A stretch of DNA of 64,000 nt from Smittia aterrima (GCA_033063855.1 CP093830.1:496854-560853), one strand, 5' to 3'. Positions 39,570 through 50,869 are shown, numbered from the stretch's first letter. Numbers and translations are program-made. The notes: a model not told the origin generated them from the letters alone.

Positions 39570-40055
39570 TTACCGAAGACCGACATTCTGCCAAAACCAA
39601 TTAAGGATCATGCAATCAATTACTGTTGTTAATTGTTCATTGATTCCTCTCGACCCTTATCCGGGTTTATTTTTAGTTCGGCGGAGCAATTAAAAAGCTG
39701 CGGAACAATTTTACGCTGTAAAACTTGATTAATTAAATCGAATCGAATCGTGTTATCAAAAGTGCAAATAAATTTTATCTGAACGCGGATCAACCGCTGG
39801 ATGGTTGAAATTTCGTTAGTGAATAAATCATTTCGACCATTTTTCAGATTGAATAAAACAATTTTCTCTTGTGATGTCCACGAGGGTGGAAACTGAAAAT
39901 ATTTTAACTACAAAAATAAAATTTATGTTTAAACCGCTCATCGACATAATGTAAAGTGTTAAGTAGTCGATGACGCAATTCTCATTTAATTCAACCGTGA
40001 AAATGATTTTCACATTAAAATGTTTACAAAAATTCAAATGATTAAAATATCGCTT
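39570..40055. other. Convergent 3' region FBXL/TMEM19
   Basis: 3' UTRs of two convergent genes. AATAAA for the F-box gene at 39767-39772. Nothing else supported. Confidence 0.6.
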
Positions 40056-41249
40056 TCATTGTGATGTATGACTGAAGAGTTCCCAAAAGCTTGAAGCGAA
40101 GGCTGGAATCAGAATGGCTGTGAGAATGCAGCTGACTAAGTTAACACTGTGATTGTTTAAGATACGACATTTTCCACTGATTTTTTTGACCGCTTCGTTT
40201 GGATTTTCTACGATGAATCCTTCCTCAGTTTGTCCAGAGAACTGACAAGTTGCACCTAGATATGAATCGATGAGAGAACCAATCAAGCCTGCAAAGCCAC
40301 CAAGTATTATGACGGGGAATTGAGCTGGAGAGATCTCAAGTGATTCATTGTCAACGAAAAGAATCGTTGCAATATAAAAGAAGAGTCCAATGAAAATTCC
40401 ACCAATGAAAGACACAAATAAGCCCCAAATTGAAACTCCGCCGTTAGTGCCTCTGGGAACTTTCTCAAACGTTGTGATGAGAATTGGATCTGACTTTGAT
40501 AGCACGCCCAGTTCGGAAGCCCACGTATCGCCATTGCAGCATGCAAAAGCAGCCATCACTGCAATTCCTGGAAGGAAAACTTAATTGCAATATGAAACTT
40601 AGCAAAAGAAAATCAATATTACCCATCCAACTTGCAACGTAATTATTCTCGAAGTCTACTGGTTTCTCTCCCACACCGCATTCTATGAGATGACAAAGTG
40701 CAATAAAAGCTCCAACTCCTCCATTACACAAAACTTGAAGCCTTAAATTATTAAATGGAAAAACTTGTTTTGAAAGTTTCAACGACGAAATAGCTGCACT
40801 TACCAGTTGCGTTGGCCACCAACTTTGAAATCTTTTTCGATTTTCATTTTGACATCCTGTCGATATTTAGTTGCTTTTGAGCTGCTAAAGAAGAAAGCTG
40901 CGAGTGTAACTAGATAAACTGGAGATGCAACAGTTAGCAAAATCGCTACGATGATTCCTGTGATTGCTCCTGAAAAGTTGATAGACTTCTTTTTGTACCC
41001 ATAAACGCACATGATGAACGGAAATAGCGAGCAAAGAAATGACCTCCATGGCGTAAGTGTGAACTCTGATGAAAAAAACTGAATTGATTAGAAACTTTTT
41101 TATTCCTAATTTCACGAATATGCTTTACCGTTATTATTAGTAAAATTACTATAAAACTTTCCACAGACGAAGATTACCAATGAAACTGGAATTGATATGG
41201 CGACGTAAGTTAGATCTTTGCATTTAATTTTTACTTCAGTGGATGTCAT
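40056..41249 (-). CDS. TMEM19: TMEM19 family multipass membrane protein
   Basis: Minus-strand exons 41249-41129, 41065-40804, 40741-40623 and 40567-40056 (337 aa; human TMEM19 is 336). It belongs to the DUF92/TMEM19 family of integral membrane proteins; bacterial and plant relatives include phytol/VTE6-type kinases, but the animal protein's activity is not settled. About seven or eight hydrophobic helices are visible. Family-conserved blocks seen are SFSGAITG-like NFSGAITGIIVAI, FFFSSSKATKYR, VLCNGGVGAFIA, the acidic motif CCNGDTWASELG, PRGTNGGVS and GLIGSLIDSYLGA. It starts 219 bp from the ATG of the divergently transcribed YARS2. Confidence 0.92.
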
Positions 41250-41468
41250 TTTAATTGAATAGATTTATTCTATTTAATAACGCGGATTAAACTTTCACAA
41301 AATAAATAAACAAAATAATTTTGACGCAGCTTCGTCTACACTAACTTGTTTCAATTTTCCACAAAGTTCCGGAAGCGCTTTTTGATCAACGCTGGCAATA
41401 TTGGAAAGTTGAAACAAGTTAGAAAAAGCGCTTTTTGTAAGTTAAAACTCCCATCTGGCGGCCAAGAA
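41250..41468. promoter_or_regulatory. TMEM19/YARS2 bidirectional promoter
   Basis: The 219 bp between two divergent start codons must hold both promoters and 5' UTRs. It contains an inverted repeat (41342-41360 with 41403-41421) and two copies of AAGCGCTTTTTG (41373-41384 and 41426-41437). No TATA box is evident. Confidence 0.7.
41342..41421. repeat. Inverted repeat, 19-bp arms, 42-bp loop
   Basis: Left arm 41342-41360 and right arm 41403-41421 are complementary at 18 of 19 positions; the single mismatch would be a G-U pair in one RNA strand. The right arm is followed directly by a perfect 14-bp palindrome (41423-41436, centre GCGC). It lies just upstream of the YARS2 start, so it may be a hairpin in the 5' leader or a paired factor-binding site. 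Confidence 0.75.
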
Positions 41469-42958
41469 ATGCTTCGGCTGAATAAAATAATTAATTTCGT
41501 GAATTCTCAGCAATGTCGACACGCTTCAAACTTCTTACGATTGCGAGAACGAGGATTTTTCCAAGACGTTTTCCCTAATGAAAGCTTGTAAGTGAATCAT
41601 TCTGATATTTCGTGATTTCATTTAAAATTTCGATTTTGATTTTAGTGACAAAATGCAGGCTTTGTTGGGAAAGAAAGCGCAGACAGTATATGCAGGATTT
41701 GATCCAACTAGTGATAGCTTGCACGTTGGAAATCTTTTAGTACTAATGGGCCTTCTTCATTGCCAAAGGCATGGTCACAATCCGATTGCTCTGCTTGGAG
41801 GTGCAACGGGAAAGATTGGAGATCCAAGTGGAAAAAACACTGAACGAACAGCGATGGAAGTCGAAATCATTAACAGCAACATTGTGTCCATAAAAAAACA
41901 AATCGAAGGTATTTTCAGTAATCACGAGAAACTTTTCTGGAAAAAACAACATGTGAAAAAGGATCCTTTGAGGGAGCTCGTGTAAGTTGCTCTAAACACT
42001 GATATTATATGCGATTGATCAATTCTTTTGTAGAATTGTAAACAATGCTGACTGGTATTCAAATCTCAACTTTGTCGAGTTCGTATCCAAAGTAGGAAGA
42101 CACTTCCGAATTGGGAATATGCTTTCGCTAGCTTCAGTAAAGAGTCGACTAGAAAGAGACCAAGGAATGAGCTTCACAGAGTTCACATACCAAATATTTC
42201 AAGCATACGACTGGTTGCATCTATTAGAAAAATACAGCTGCAGATTTCAAATGGGAGGAAGCGATCAAATGGGAAACATAACGGCTGGTCATGAACTTAT
42301 TAGTCGAACTTCGAAAAAGGAAGTTTTTGGTCTGACATTACCTCTAATAACTAACGAAGAAGGCGACAAATTCGGCAAGTCAGCAGGAAATGCAGTTTGG
42401 CTCGACAAAAATAAAACTTCGGAATTCGCTTTTTACCAATTCTTCGTTCGGTCAACAGACGCTGAAGCTGAAAATCTCTTACAAATTCTCACTCTTATGC
42501 CTCATAATGAAGTCAACGATCTAATTGAGAAACATCGTAGAAATCCAGAATTTAGAGAAGCTCAGAAAGCACTTGCCAGCCATTTAACTTTGCTGATTCA
42601 TGGCGAAGACGGTCTTAAGAAAGCTTTGGCGATATCTGATGCTCTTTACAGTGGAAATGTTCACTTTTTAGGCGAGTTGCCACCACAAGAGATTCCTACA
42701 CTCTTTGATGGAGCTACTTATACTGAACTTTACATGGAACCTGGAACTACGATGATTCAGGCAGCGATGAATATCAAATGTTTTCCTACTGAAACTGATG
42801 CGAATCGAATCATCAAAGCTGGTGGTTTTTACATTAACCAGAAGCGAACTAACAATCCTCTGGAGATTCTCGTTCCTGACATTCACATTCTACCGAATGG
42901 CATTTCACTTTTTCGGGTTGGAAAGAAGAACTTTTATGTTGTTAGATGGATGCTCTGA
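41469..42958 (+). CDS. YARS2: Mitochondrial tyrosyl-tRNA synthetase
   Basis: Exons 41469-41587, 41646-41981 and 42034-42958 (459 aa). It attaches tyrosine to tRNA-Tyr in the mitochondrial matrix. Class I features: TVYAGFDPTSDSLHVGN with the HIGH-type motif HVGN at 66-69; GGSDQ at 226-230; the KMSKS counterpart KFGKS at 264-268, the bacterial/mitochondrial TyrRS form. The N terminus is basic with few acids (MLRLNKIINFVNSQQCRHAS), consistent with a mitochondrial targeting signal. The C terminus has an S4-like segment (FPTETDANRIIKAGGFYINQ). The start is the only ATG in frame after an upstream stop-free stretch. AATAAA at 42969-42974. Confidence 0.95.
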
Positions 42959-43027
42959 GTCGTTAGATAATAAAAAGTGAATTTTAGATTACCGAAGAAT
43001 TAAAGATCTTTTATTCTGCATCGTACT
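42959..43027. terminator. Overlapping poly(A) region YARS2/ZAD gene
   Basis: Only 69 bp separate the two convergent stop codons. A plus-strand AATAAA at 42969-42974 serves YARS2, and its complement at 43015-43010 serves the zinc-finger gene. The mature 3' ends must nearly touch or overlap. Confidence 0.7.
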
Positions 43028-45325
43028 TTATAAATATTGAATGTCCAGCTTTACTTGAGCACCTCGTCCTTTTCCGTACTCTGTCTCGAATGCTGCGAGG
43101 TCATCAGGGTGTTCTTTCAATTTATGCTTTCTCAAATTCGTAGGGTCAACGAAGCTTCGATCACAAAAAATGCATTTATGAGGTTTCTCTCCTGAAAATT
43201 TAATTGTTGCATTCAACCATATCACGTAAGACTTTTGTTATAACTCACCAGTGTGGAATCCAATGATGTGATTAGTCAAGTCCTTTTGCCACTTGTACTC
43301 ATTTGCACAAGACTCATAGGGGCATTTGAACTGCCGTTCATCAGAATGTGAGATTAGATGGCGTCTCAAATGATTTTGATTGTGAAATTTTCTATCGCAA
43401 ATACCGCAACCAAATTTGCGCGTATGTTCCGGTTTGTGAATTCTTTTGTGACTTTGTAAACTAATTCGGTTCTTGAACGTTCCTCCGCAGGTTTCACAAC
43501 AAACGTTTTCTGTAGCATGGCTTATGACGTGTGATCGAAGATTGGATTTGTGTTTGAAGCCACGACCACATAAGTGACAAAAATATTGAATCGTCTTTTC
43601 GTGCATCGTTGATATATGTGATTTGAGAGACCACTTGCTAACCATTTTCTTTCCGCAGATCTCGCATTCGAATGTATATTTCTCAGCGGTGGGAAGATGC
43701 GTTTTCATGTGAGCTCGCAGTGAGTTTCCATCTTTGAATGGTCGATCGCAAGTTGGACAGAAATTAATGTCTTTTGATGTCTTCCCGTGCTTGAACTTAA
43801 TGTGAATTGTCAAACCAGTCTTGCTTCTAAATGAAGTGTTGCACAAATCGCATATGAATCTGTTCAATTGAGATGAATGTTTTCGTTTATGAGCCATCAG
43901 ACCATCCCACGTTGACAAATAACGTCCGCAGGAACAAGCTACTTGTGGCATACAACTATGACTTGTTCTAGTATGGTTCGTTAGGAAAAACATTCTTTCA
44001 AATACTTCCGAGCAAACATGACACTTGTAGATAAAAGAATCTTCAACTTGTGATCGATTCAAAGTTGCTTGCTTCAAACTCTTTTCAGGTGAAATGGGTA
44101 TTTCGTCCATTTCAATTTGTTCTTCTTTAGCCATATCAAGCTCCTCCATATCTACGTAGATTGTTTCCTCCAGTTCTGTATTATCCTCTTGCTCTGTAAC
44201 CTGTTCCTCTTCAAGAATCGTATCTTCCTTTGGCTCTTCTTCATCTTCTTCGAGCTGCCAAATATCATAACCAAAAGTGTCAAATCCAAAATCTTTACGA
44301 ATATCAGAAAGATCCTCTTCTGTCAAGTAATCGACTTTTTCTCGTTCGTCAAGCGCCGTCATCATTGCGTCGACATGCTTTGCTTTATTTATTGTTTTTG
44401 AAATCTCTGAGATCAAAATGTTGCATTCCTCGCAAGTACGGATGATGTTGCCAGACGAAATCTGAAAATGGATTTATTTAATAGTTTGTAATTTTATATT
44501 TTAACTCAACTTACATTGAAGATTCCCATGAGAACTGGATCATTGTTTAATTCAACATTATTTGAACTTTCAAGGCAACCGCATAAGCGACACCAAGAGC
44601 GCCACGAAGATTCCTGAATTTGTTCGACAAGCACATCTTGTTCTTCAGTGGATGTTGTTTCGAAATCTTCCTCCATATCTTCTTCAGTCTTAACGTCAAA
44701 TTCAACTTCGCTAGTTGAATATTTGTTTTCAACACCTTCATCCTCTTCCGGAAGGTCCGTGCTTACGATTTCCTCCATAACAATTTCAGACACTTGTTCG
44801 TTGGTGGTTTGGTTATTCGTTTCAAACTCTTTTGGTTGATATGGATCAACTCCTTTGTTGAACTCGCCAATTGAAATACGATTTCGTTTAAAGAAGCCGA
44901 AGAGCCAACCATTGCTTGCAGCGAAATTTTCTATGTCGAGATCCGCTGCATATTCTAATGCTACAGACTTGATGATGCTTCCTGAGAGCTTTTGATTTCT
45001 TTCGCTAAAACAATTTCCGAATTAATGATGAAAGATTAATTTAAATTTCTAAAACATACCGAGAATCATTCATGAAACTAAGAATTCTTTGCTCAAGTTC
45101 AGGTGACTTTGCATCTTTGATTCTTTTACTTCCAGAGACATTTGGATTTAAGCACAGTCTCTCTCTTATCTTGTCGCGGTGCTTTAAAATGTAGTGAAGA
45201 GTGTTTTTGTTGACAGAGTTGTCTTCAGAGACTGATTTTACTGATCTTCCTTCTTCAACAAGTTCGATCAGCTTCAGCTTCTCTTCCAATGTCAGAGACT
45301 TCAATTTACCGGTAGACTTTGACAT
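43028..45325 (-). CDS. CENPB-HTH / ZAD-like / C2H2 zinc-finger protein
   Basis: Minus-strand exons 45325-45060, 45004-44515, 44461-43249 and 43191-43028 (710 aa). Residues 12-57 form a Psq/CENP-B-N-type helix-turn-helix (LEEKLKLIELVEEGRSVKS, then NKNTLHYILKHRDKI). Residues 73-133 resemble the second CENP-B/Tc5 DNA-binding helix-turn-helix (LEQRILSFMNDS, then GWLFGFFKRNRIS), and this domain spans the first intron. An acidic linker follows. A short ZAD-like motif comes next (CRLCG at 227-231, CEEC at 262-265), spanning the second intron. Ten C2H2-type fingers complete the chain, the second atypical (CSC), the last ending in HKLKEH. It is very probably a nuclear sequence-specific DNA-binding protein. 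The N terminus looks domesticated from a pogo/Tigger-type transposase. Targets are unknown. Confidence 0.88.
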
Positions 45326-45754
45326 GATGTCATGTGGCCCACTTTCACGTTTTTGTTTTAAGGATTAATTGACTTTAAATACTGAGCAGCACAAAATTGA
45401 CGAACGTAAACAAAGCGTCCGAAAGAATTACTGTCTTCCTACCCTTTCTAGTCGTGCGTCTTATTTATTCACTTTTTAGGACGCGTCTTAAATGTGAAAT
45501 TATAGTAGAATTTTCAAGTCAAAAAAGGAAATACAAAAGTGCGTCCTATTCTTTATGAGTCTTGTTAGAGAAATTACCAAAGTTTCACCTAAAAAATATT
45601 TTTAGGAGGCTGCGGCTTGAAAACGAAAGAAGACAGTATCACTGAAATAGAACCACACAATAATTTAACATTTGTAGGATTCGATTTCAGCAAAAAGTCC
45701 TTTATTAATGTAGAAACTATTTTCTTTATTTTCTATGAAAGATCAACAAGACAT
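45326..45754. other. Promoter of ZAD gene / 3' flank of mRpL24
   Basis: Non-coding. Minus-strand AATAAA for the ribosomal protein gene at 45730-45725. The motif GCGTCC recurs at about 45414, 45480 (ACGCGTC) and 45542, in the part that would be the zinc-finger gene promoter. Confidence 0.5.
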
Positions 45755-46636
45755 TTAGTACCAATAAGATTTCCTAGGAACACGATCTTCCTCGATTCCC
45801 ATTGATTTCATGATGTCCATTTCAAATGTTGATAAGCTGGGCTTGTAGGTGATTTCTGTCACGGCAGAACCCTCTGTATCTTTTGGTTTTGCTACGTAGG
45901 TGGATTCTGATTTGAAATCTTTAGTTTCTTGATTCATTTTTGGGATCGGGATAATTCGGCCTGATCGAAGAGAAACCCGAACCTTATCGCCTTCTTCAGT
46001 GAATCGCCATTCAACATCAGCTGCTTGAAGATCCACGGGATCAATGAGTTTCACTTGCGATGTGACGAGGAGTGGTGCTTCTGACTTAATAAGCACTCCA
46101 GGAAACTCTTTCTCAGCACCTACGCAACGATGATGACAGTTGAGTCCTTCGACAATCACCCAGTTTCTTTCTTGGAAGATTTGCGTAACAATTCCTTGCT
46201 TTCCCTTATCACGTCCAACTAAAACTTCAACGCGATCGCCTCGGAAGTAAATCCAATTCTCTAAAAACATCAGATAATGTGAAAATCATTCTATAATATT
46301 GAGTTTTCCCTTACCGATGGGTTCAACGAAAACTTTTCTTCTTTTTGTTCCCGGCATATTCTGATGAAAAGATATTTTTGTTAATAATCCATTGAACAAA
46401 TTTATGATTCAAGTTACCTGTTGGTAGAACTGAGCTGTCCATGGACGATTTGTTGTGAAACGAAAATTTCTTCTTTCAATGGTTTTGTTCAAGTATTGTG
46501 GCTTTCCTCTTGGAGTTTTATAATGGACTTGTTCCATGCTTCGTTTGATATACGAGTCTGGAAAATTACCGTAAGCCTTTGACACTTCGCCAAGCTCCTT
46601 CTTCGCCTTTTGCATTAAAGCTGCGAAGAGTCTCAT
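45755..46636 (-). CDS. mRpL24: Mitochondrial ribosomal protein L24
   Basis: Minus-strand exons 46636-46418, 46360-46315 and 46260-45755 (256 aa, animal mRpL24/uL24m size). Part of the mitochondrial 39S subunit near the polypeptide exit. The KOW motif is clear from about residue 93: YFRGDRVEVLVGRDKGKQG, then VIVEGLNCHHRCVG. Animal-specific N- and C-terminal extensions are present. The second exon is only 46 nt. The N terminus is basic (MRLFAALMQKAKKELGE), compatible with mitochondrial import. It is divergent from the BTB gene, with 393 bp between start codons. Confidence 0.94.
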
Positions 46637-47029
46637 CTTGAGTTTTTTCTGATTTTCCGCAGCGAACGAGTCGAGAAATAAAGTTGCGAAAACTAATAAT
46701 TCGCAGCGCGTATCGTAAGATTTTACATCAAGTCGTAGGATTCCCTTCAGTTTCTCAGAGCGGGCCGCTCACTTTTTACTGCATACAAACGGAAAAATTC
46801 TCTTTACTAACACACTTCAACCAAATAAAAATTTGATCAAGAAATCTCTTGAAATAGAGAAATTTTCTCATTCTGATAGTCCAAATCATTTGGATATAAT
46901 TTTTTGGTTTTGAATTTCCCTTGCTAAGAAGGGCTGAGTGAAGTAAGAGTGTTGTGAAGGCGATTAATTGTAAATTTTCAAGACAAAAAGAAGCGTCCAT
47001 AGAAGAAAAAATTTCCGTGGCATTTCAAA
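46637..47029. promoter_or_regulatory. mRpL24/BTB divergent promoter region
   Basis: 393 bp between divergent start codons. Presumed to contain both promoters and 5' UTRs. No TATA box recognised. Confidence 0.55.
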
Positions 47030-49504
47030 ATGTCTCTTCCCGTCAATTCGCTTTATAGCTTGACTTGGGGCGACTACGGAACATCATTGGTATCAGCAGT
47101 TCAACTTCTTCGATGCCACGGTGATCTTGTAGATGTCACGTTGGCAGCTGAGGGCCGTTCTTTCGAAGCACATAAGATTGTACTTTGCGCTGCAAGCCCA
47201 TATCTTCTGAATCTATTAAAAGTAAGTGAACAACACACACAATCGCTTCCTCCATATTTTATTTCACTAAGAAATATTCCAAGCCGTTTTGCGTAAAAGT
47301 TCCATTCCTTTCCGATAAAGTGTCTGAGTTAAAATGAAAAGCAAAATAAGAACAAATGCTGGCAGCAAAAGAAAATTTCCAAAATAACAAGCAGAAAAAT
47401 TAATGAGAGCTTCATGAGAGGAGGCGATTGAGCACAAGAAATCGTCGTGCTGTAAAAAAAATATATAAAATTATCCCGCCGCATGTTAGAGTGAGAAGAG
47501 TTTCTTGCGAATCCCGATGAGAAAAGATTGGTTCATTCTGAAGTTGCGAGCATAAATAGATTTTTACACATAAAATGAGTTTTCCCTCCTGAATCTTCTT
47601 ATTTCTCTTTTTCTTCTCCATTCCCTCACACATGTCGAGCGCAACGAGCGATAATATTCTTGATTTCGTTTCCCTCTTTTCATCCCAACAAGCTCAGATT
47701 CGACAAAATAGAAAATGTTATTTAATGTGAACCTCTCGGAAATATCTCTTTTTTTCGACTCAACGGGAGCCCCGTTATCACAAAATGTGCTTCTTACGCT
47801 CAAAACTTCTCTGAACCACATCAGAGATCAGGTTTTATATTTTTCAGTTTCTTCTTTTCTTTGCTTCGCTGCTTTATTTCAACGCAAGCAAGGCACACAG
47901 TTGTTGAGTGAGAAAACTCATTTTTATTTTTCTCGACGAATGTGTTTGTGCGCAAAATCGTTCTCACTCTTCTTTCATAAACCTCCATACAAAAAAATAT
48001 TTCTTCTGCTTTTATATTTACGTTTTATTCTCTGCTTACTCAGAACACAACATGCAAGCATCCGATTGTGATGTTGGCCGGTGTCTCGGCGAGCGATTTG
48101 GAGGCTCTCTTAGAGTTTGTGTATCGCGGAGAAGTCAGTGTCGATCACTCTCAATTACCATCGCTATTGCAAGCAGCTCAGTGCTTGAACATCCAAGGAC
48201 TGGCACCACAAACCGTTACTCACAAGGATGATACGGCATATACATCAATTCAAATTCATCCGGGACTTGTCCATCAGGATGTCAAGACTCATATTCTTGA
48301 AGTAGGTGGAAATATGGTAAAAATAAAATTGCGTGATTCAGTCTAGTGAATAATTTAAAAATAATTTTCTGTCAGGGCGAGGAATTGATTATGCAGCAAC
48401 CGCAGCAGGTTCAAACTCATCACCAGATCGTCGAAGAAATTCTCCCTGAACAAATGAGCGATGAAGTCACAAAGGAAGTTATCAACCAATTCTTACCGCA
48501 ACGCAAACGTAAACCTCGCGTACCTAAGACTCCCGGAAAACAAAACCCAGCTAAAGTTATTAAATTGGAACCACAGGCATCAGGATCGGAAACTATTACA
48601 GAAATTACGACTATTGCAGAACAATCGGCCGACGATTTGAATATTGAAAGACAAGAACAAGTTTCAGAAATGATTGAATCTATTGGTGAAGAACAAACGG
48701 AACAAGTAGATCAACAATCATCAACTGAAGTCAAAGTTAAAGGAGACCCGAAAACGCCCAAGGACAAATCTAACAGTAATTTACCTAATCTAATAAGTCT
48801 ACTGTTTCAAAACTTAACACTTTACTTTATTCTTCAGAACCGAAATCTAAGTCACAATCGGAACAACCCGCAACATGCCCAATCTGCTCAGCTACTATCA
48901 GACAATCGCGTAATTTGAGACGTCATTTGGAATTGAGACATTTCAAGAAACGAACACCGAAAAAGATCAAGAAGGATATGGCTAATGGTGAGTAACGAGT
49001 GGTATAGTTTCCTACCGAATCTCGAGAAAAAAATAAAATTTTAATCAACTAGCGCTAATATTATAAAAGTTTCAGCTGAACAACTCGGAAACACATCATC
49101 GGAAATGCTTACGGACAATGGAAATCAAACTATTACAGTCACCATGGAACCCGGATCAGATCAACAAACTATTACAGTAAATGGACAACAAACAGGACAA
49201 CAGCATGTCTTGACTACCAACTCTGACGGTTCGCTCTCAATCTCTGGACTTCCAGGGCATATCATTGGAAGCTTGGGCAATGTAATTATATAATGAATTG
49301 ACTTTGACAAATGCTTTAAAATTCACACTCTCTTTAATCTCATAGGCTACAATTATCCGAACTGATGATGGTCAGCAAATCGAATCTGGTCAATTGATTA
49401 CGACACATGAACCATCCCTACGAACCTCAACGGGTGAGGTTTATCGCGTTGGTACGACTGTTTATCATATAGAAGAACGTCGTGATCAAACTCGGTTGAA
49501 CTAA
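47030..49504 (+). CDS. BTB/POZ protein with one C2H2 finger
   Basis: Exons 47030-47221, 48044-48316, 48376-48775, 48838-48987, 49076-49281 and 49346-49504 (459 aa). The N-terminal BTB domain (about 7-125) is of the insect ttk/lola/pipsqueak type: LTWGDYGTSL, then GDLVDVTLAAEGRSFEAHK, then LLEFVYRGEVSVDHSQLP. BTB domains dimerise and recruit chromatin cofactors. The middle is Q/E-rich with a basic patch (PQRKRKPRVPKTPGK). One C2H2 finger lies at 302-323 (C302, C305, H318, H323) and is followed by a basic tail. The C terminus is T/Q/G-rich and unrecognised. A nuclear transcription regulator is likely; the exact orthologue is not assigned. Intron 1 (822 bp) is the only long one. Confidence 0.88.
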
Positions 49505-50579
49505 GTCGACAATTTGCACAATGAACAAAATAACGAGCAGCGAATTTGACTTTGTAAAAATGAAATTTTAACTTTACAAAATTTATCGTCGGCACCTCAA
49601 AAGTTAAAATAACATTGAAGGATTTAATTTCAAACATTTCTCAAATCCAAGGAAGATTCTGATTCGAGAAAATATTCTAATTCGAAAGATATTTTCCTTT
49701 GAACATTGCTCGTCTTTTTGAAGGCTTTCGCAGCGAAAGACTGAAACTATTAAGCCTGACGAGAGCGCAGCAATTCATTAACGACTCGGAAACAAAGAAA
49801 TATTTTAGAGTTCTCTGCAGTGAATAATTTTGTTATTTCATAATTAGTTTGTAAAAAGATTTGAGGGTTGAGAGATATAGAAGTAAACAGTTTTTGAAAT
49901 CATAATTTTTGTCACACCCTTTCATAGTTTATAAGAAAATTGCGAGAATTTGATCGACTCAATTCGTCAAGATTGACAAATAGGACTAGGAGACAGATCT
50001 TAGGGAAATTTAAACGAAAACGTGTAAAAGATGAAATTCTTGTGTCCGAACACGACCACAACATGAATGTTAAGTCAAAGAGTAGCAACTCGACGACAAA
50101 CATTAACTGCAATTAAACGAAAATAGATTAAGTTGATGATTTTTTTTCCTCTTACTTTCAAACTGTTTTTGTTATTCACGCGGTCGCCTAAGGGACTCAA
50201 TTCAATTTAAGACGTAGTAGTGTACTGGGTTCAAAATGATTATTTTTTGAATTATTCTATCTCTAAATTTTAAAAGCGGGAACGTCCGCAGTTAGAAAAA
50301 TGAAATTCAAGGACACAGTAAAATGGAGAGCTAAGTATCAGAGATATTGAGTTCATTACAAATCTGTCATTGTTCACAAACCATTCTATTATAAGAAAGA
50401 TGAAATGAATAATCTCTGTTGCAAAATGAAATTAAAATTAAGGTCAATCTAAAACAAACTTTTCTGAAAAAAAGCCAACTACTCTGCTGCAGAACCAAAA
50501 TATGTTGAGTGTTTATTTGATTCATAAATGTTAAGTCTTAAGGAATCGTAAGAAATAATCTTTATCATTTAACTAAAAG
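49505..50579. other. 3' flank of BTB gene
   Basis: AT-rich non-coding sequence, presumably the BTB 3' UTR and then intergenic DNA. No coding exon supported. Confidence 0.5.
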
Positions 50580-50586
50580 TATAAAA
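50580..50586 (+). promoter_or_regulatory. TATA box of small orphan gene
   Basis: TATAAAA, 65 bp before the ATG at 50645. This leaves room for a start site about 30 bp downstream and a 5' UTR of about 35 nt. Confidence 0.5.
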
Positions 50587-50644
50587 TGGTTTGGATTTTT
50601 TTTTATTAAAGCTAAGAATATTATCGGAAAGAAATTGTAGTAAA

Positions 50645-50869
50645 ATGTCAAGTTCACTCACCGAGAAATCATTTACACAGAACATTGAACTTGACGAATT
50701 TAATTTGTTACACAACACACTGAATCCTCGATGTTGGACACCAGATTATAAAAAATATTTTCCTGTCATGAGAAAATCAGAGAAGAGCTTTTATTCAATT
50801 CTAATTTCAAAAGAAAATCTGTACGATATACATAAAACAATGTCAAATACTAAAACATTTACTGTGTAA
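50645..50869 (+). CDS. Small single-exon protein, unknown
   Basis: A 74-aa frame beginning MSSSLTEKSFTQNIELDEFN and ending TKTFTV, with TAA at 50867-50869. It is a compact unit: TATA box at 50580, ATG at 50645, AATAAA at 50874-50879, no intron needed. There is no signal peptide and no membrane segment. The centre contains CWTPDYKKYFPVM and is rich in K, S and Y. I do not recognise the family. It lies between the BTB gene and the Sox gene. Single-exon genes with a TATA and minimal UTRs are often tissue-restricted in insects (for example testis); this is inference. It could still be a chance ORF, but ordered promoter and poly(A) signals argue against that. Confidence 0.5.
   Translation: MSSSLTEKSFTQNIELDEFNLLHNTLNPRCWTPDYKKYFPVMRKSEKSFYSILISKENLYDIHKTMSNTKTFTV

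Noticed and set aside
44117..44445. Hydrophobic plus-strand frames opposite the zinc-finger gene
   Set aside because: Complement of an acidic Glu-rich linker, which reads as Phe/Leu-rich on the other strand.
47412..48071. Frames inside BTB intron 1
   Set aside because: Within a well-defined 822-bp intron whose flanking exons join the BTB domain exactly; no domain in the frames.
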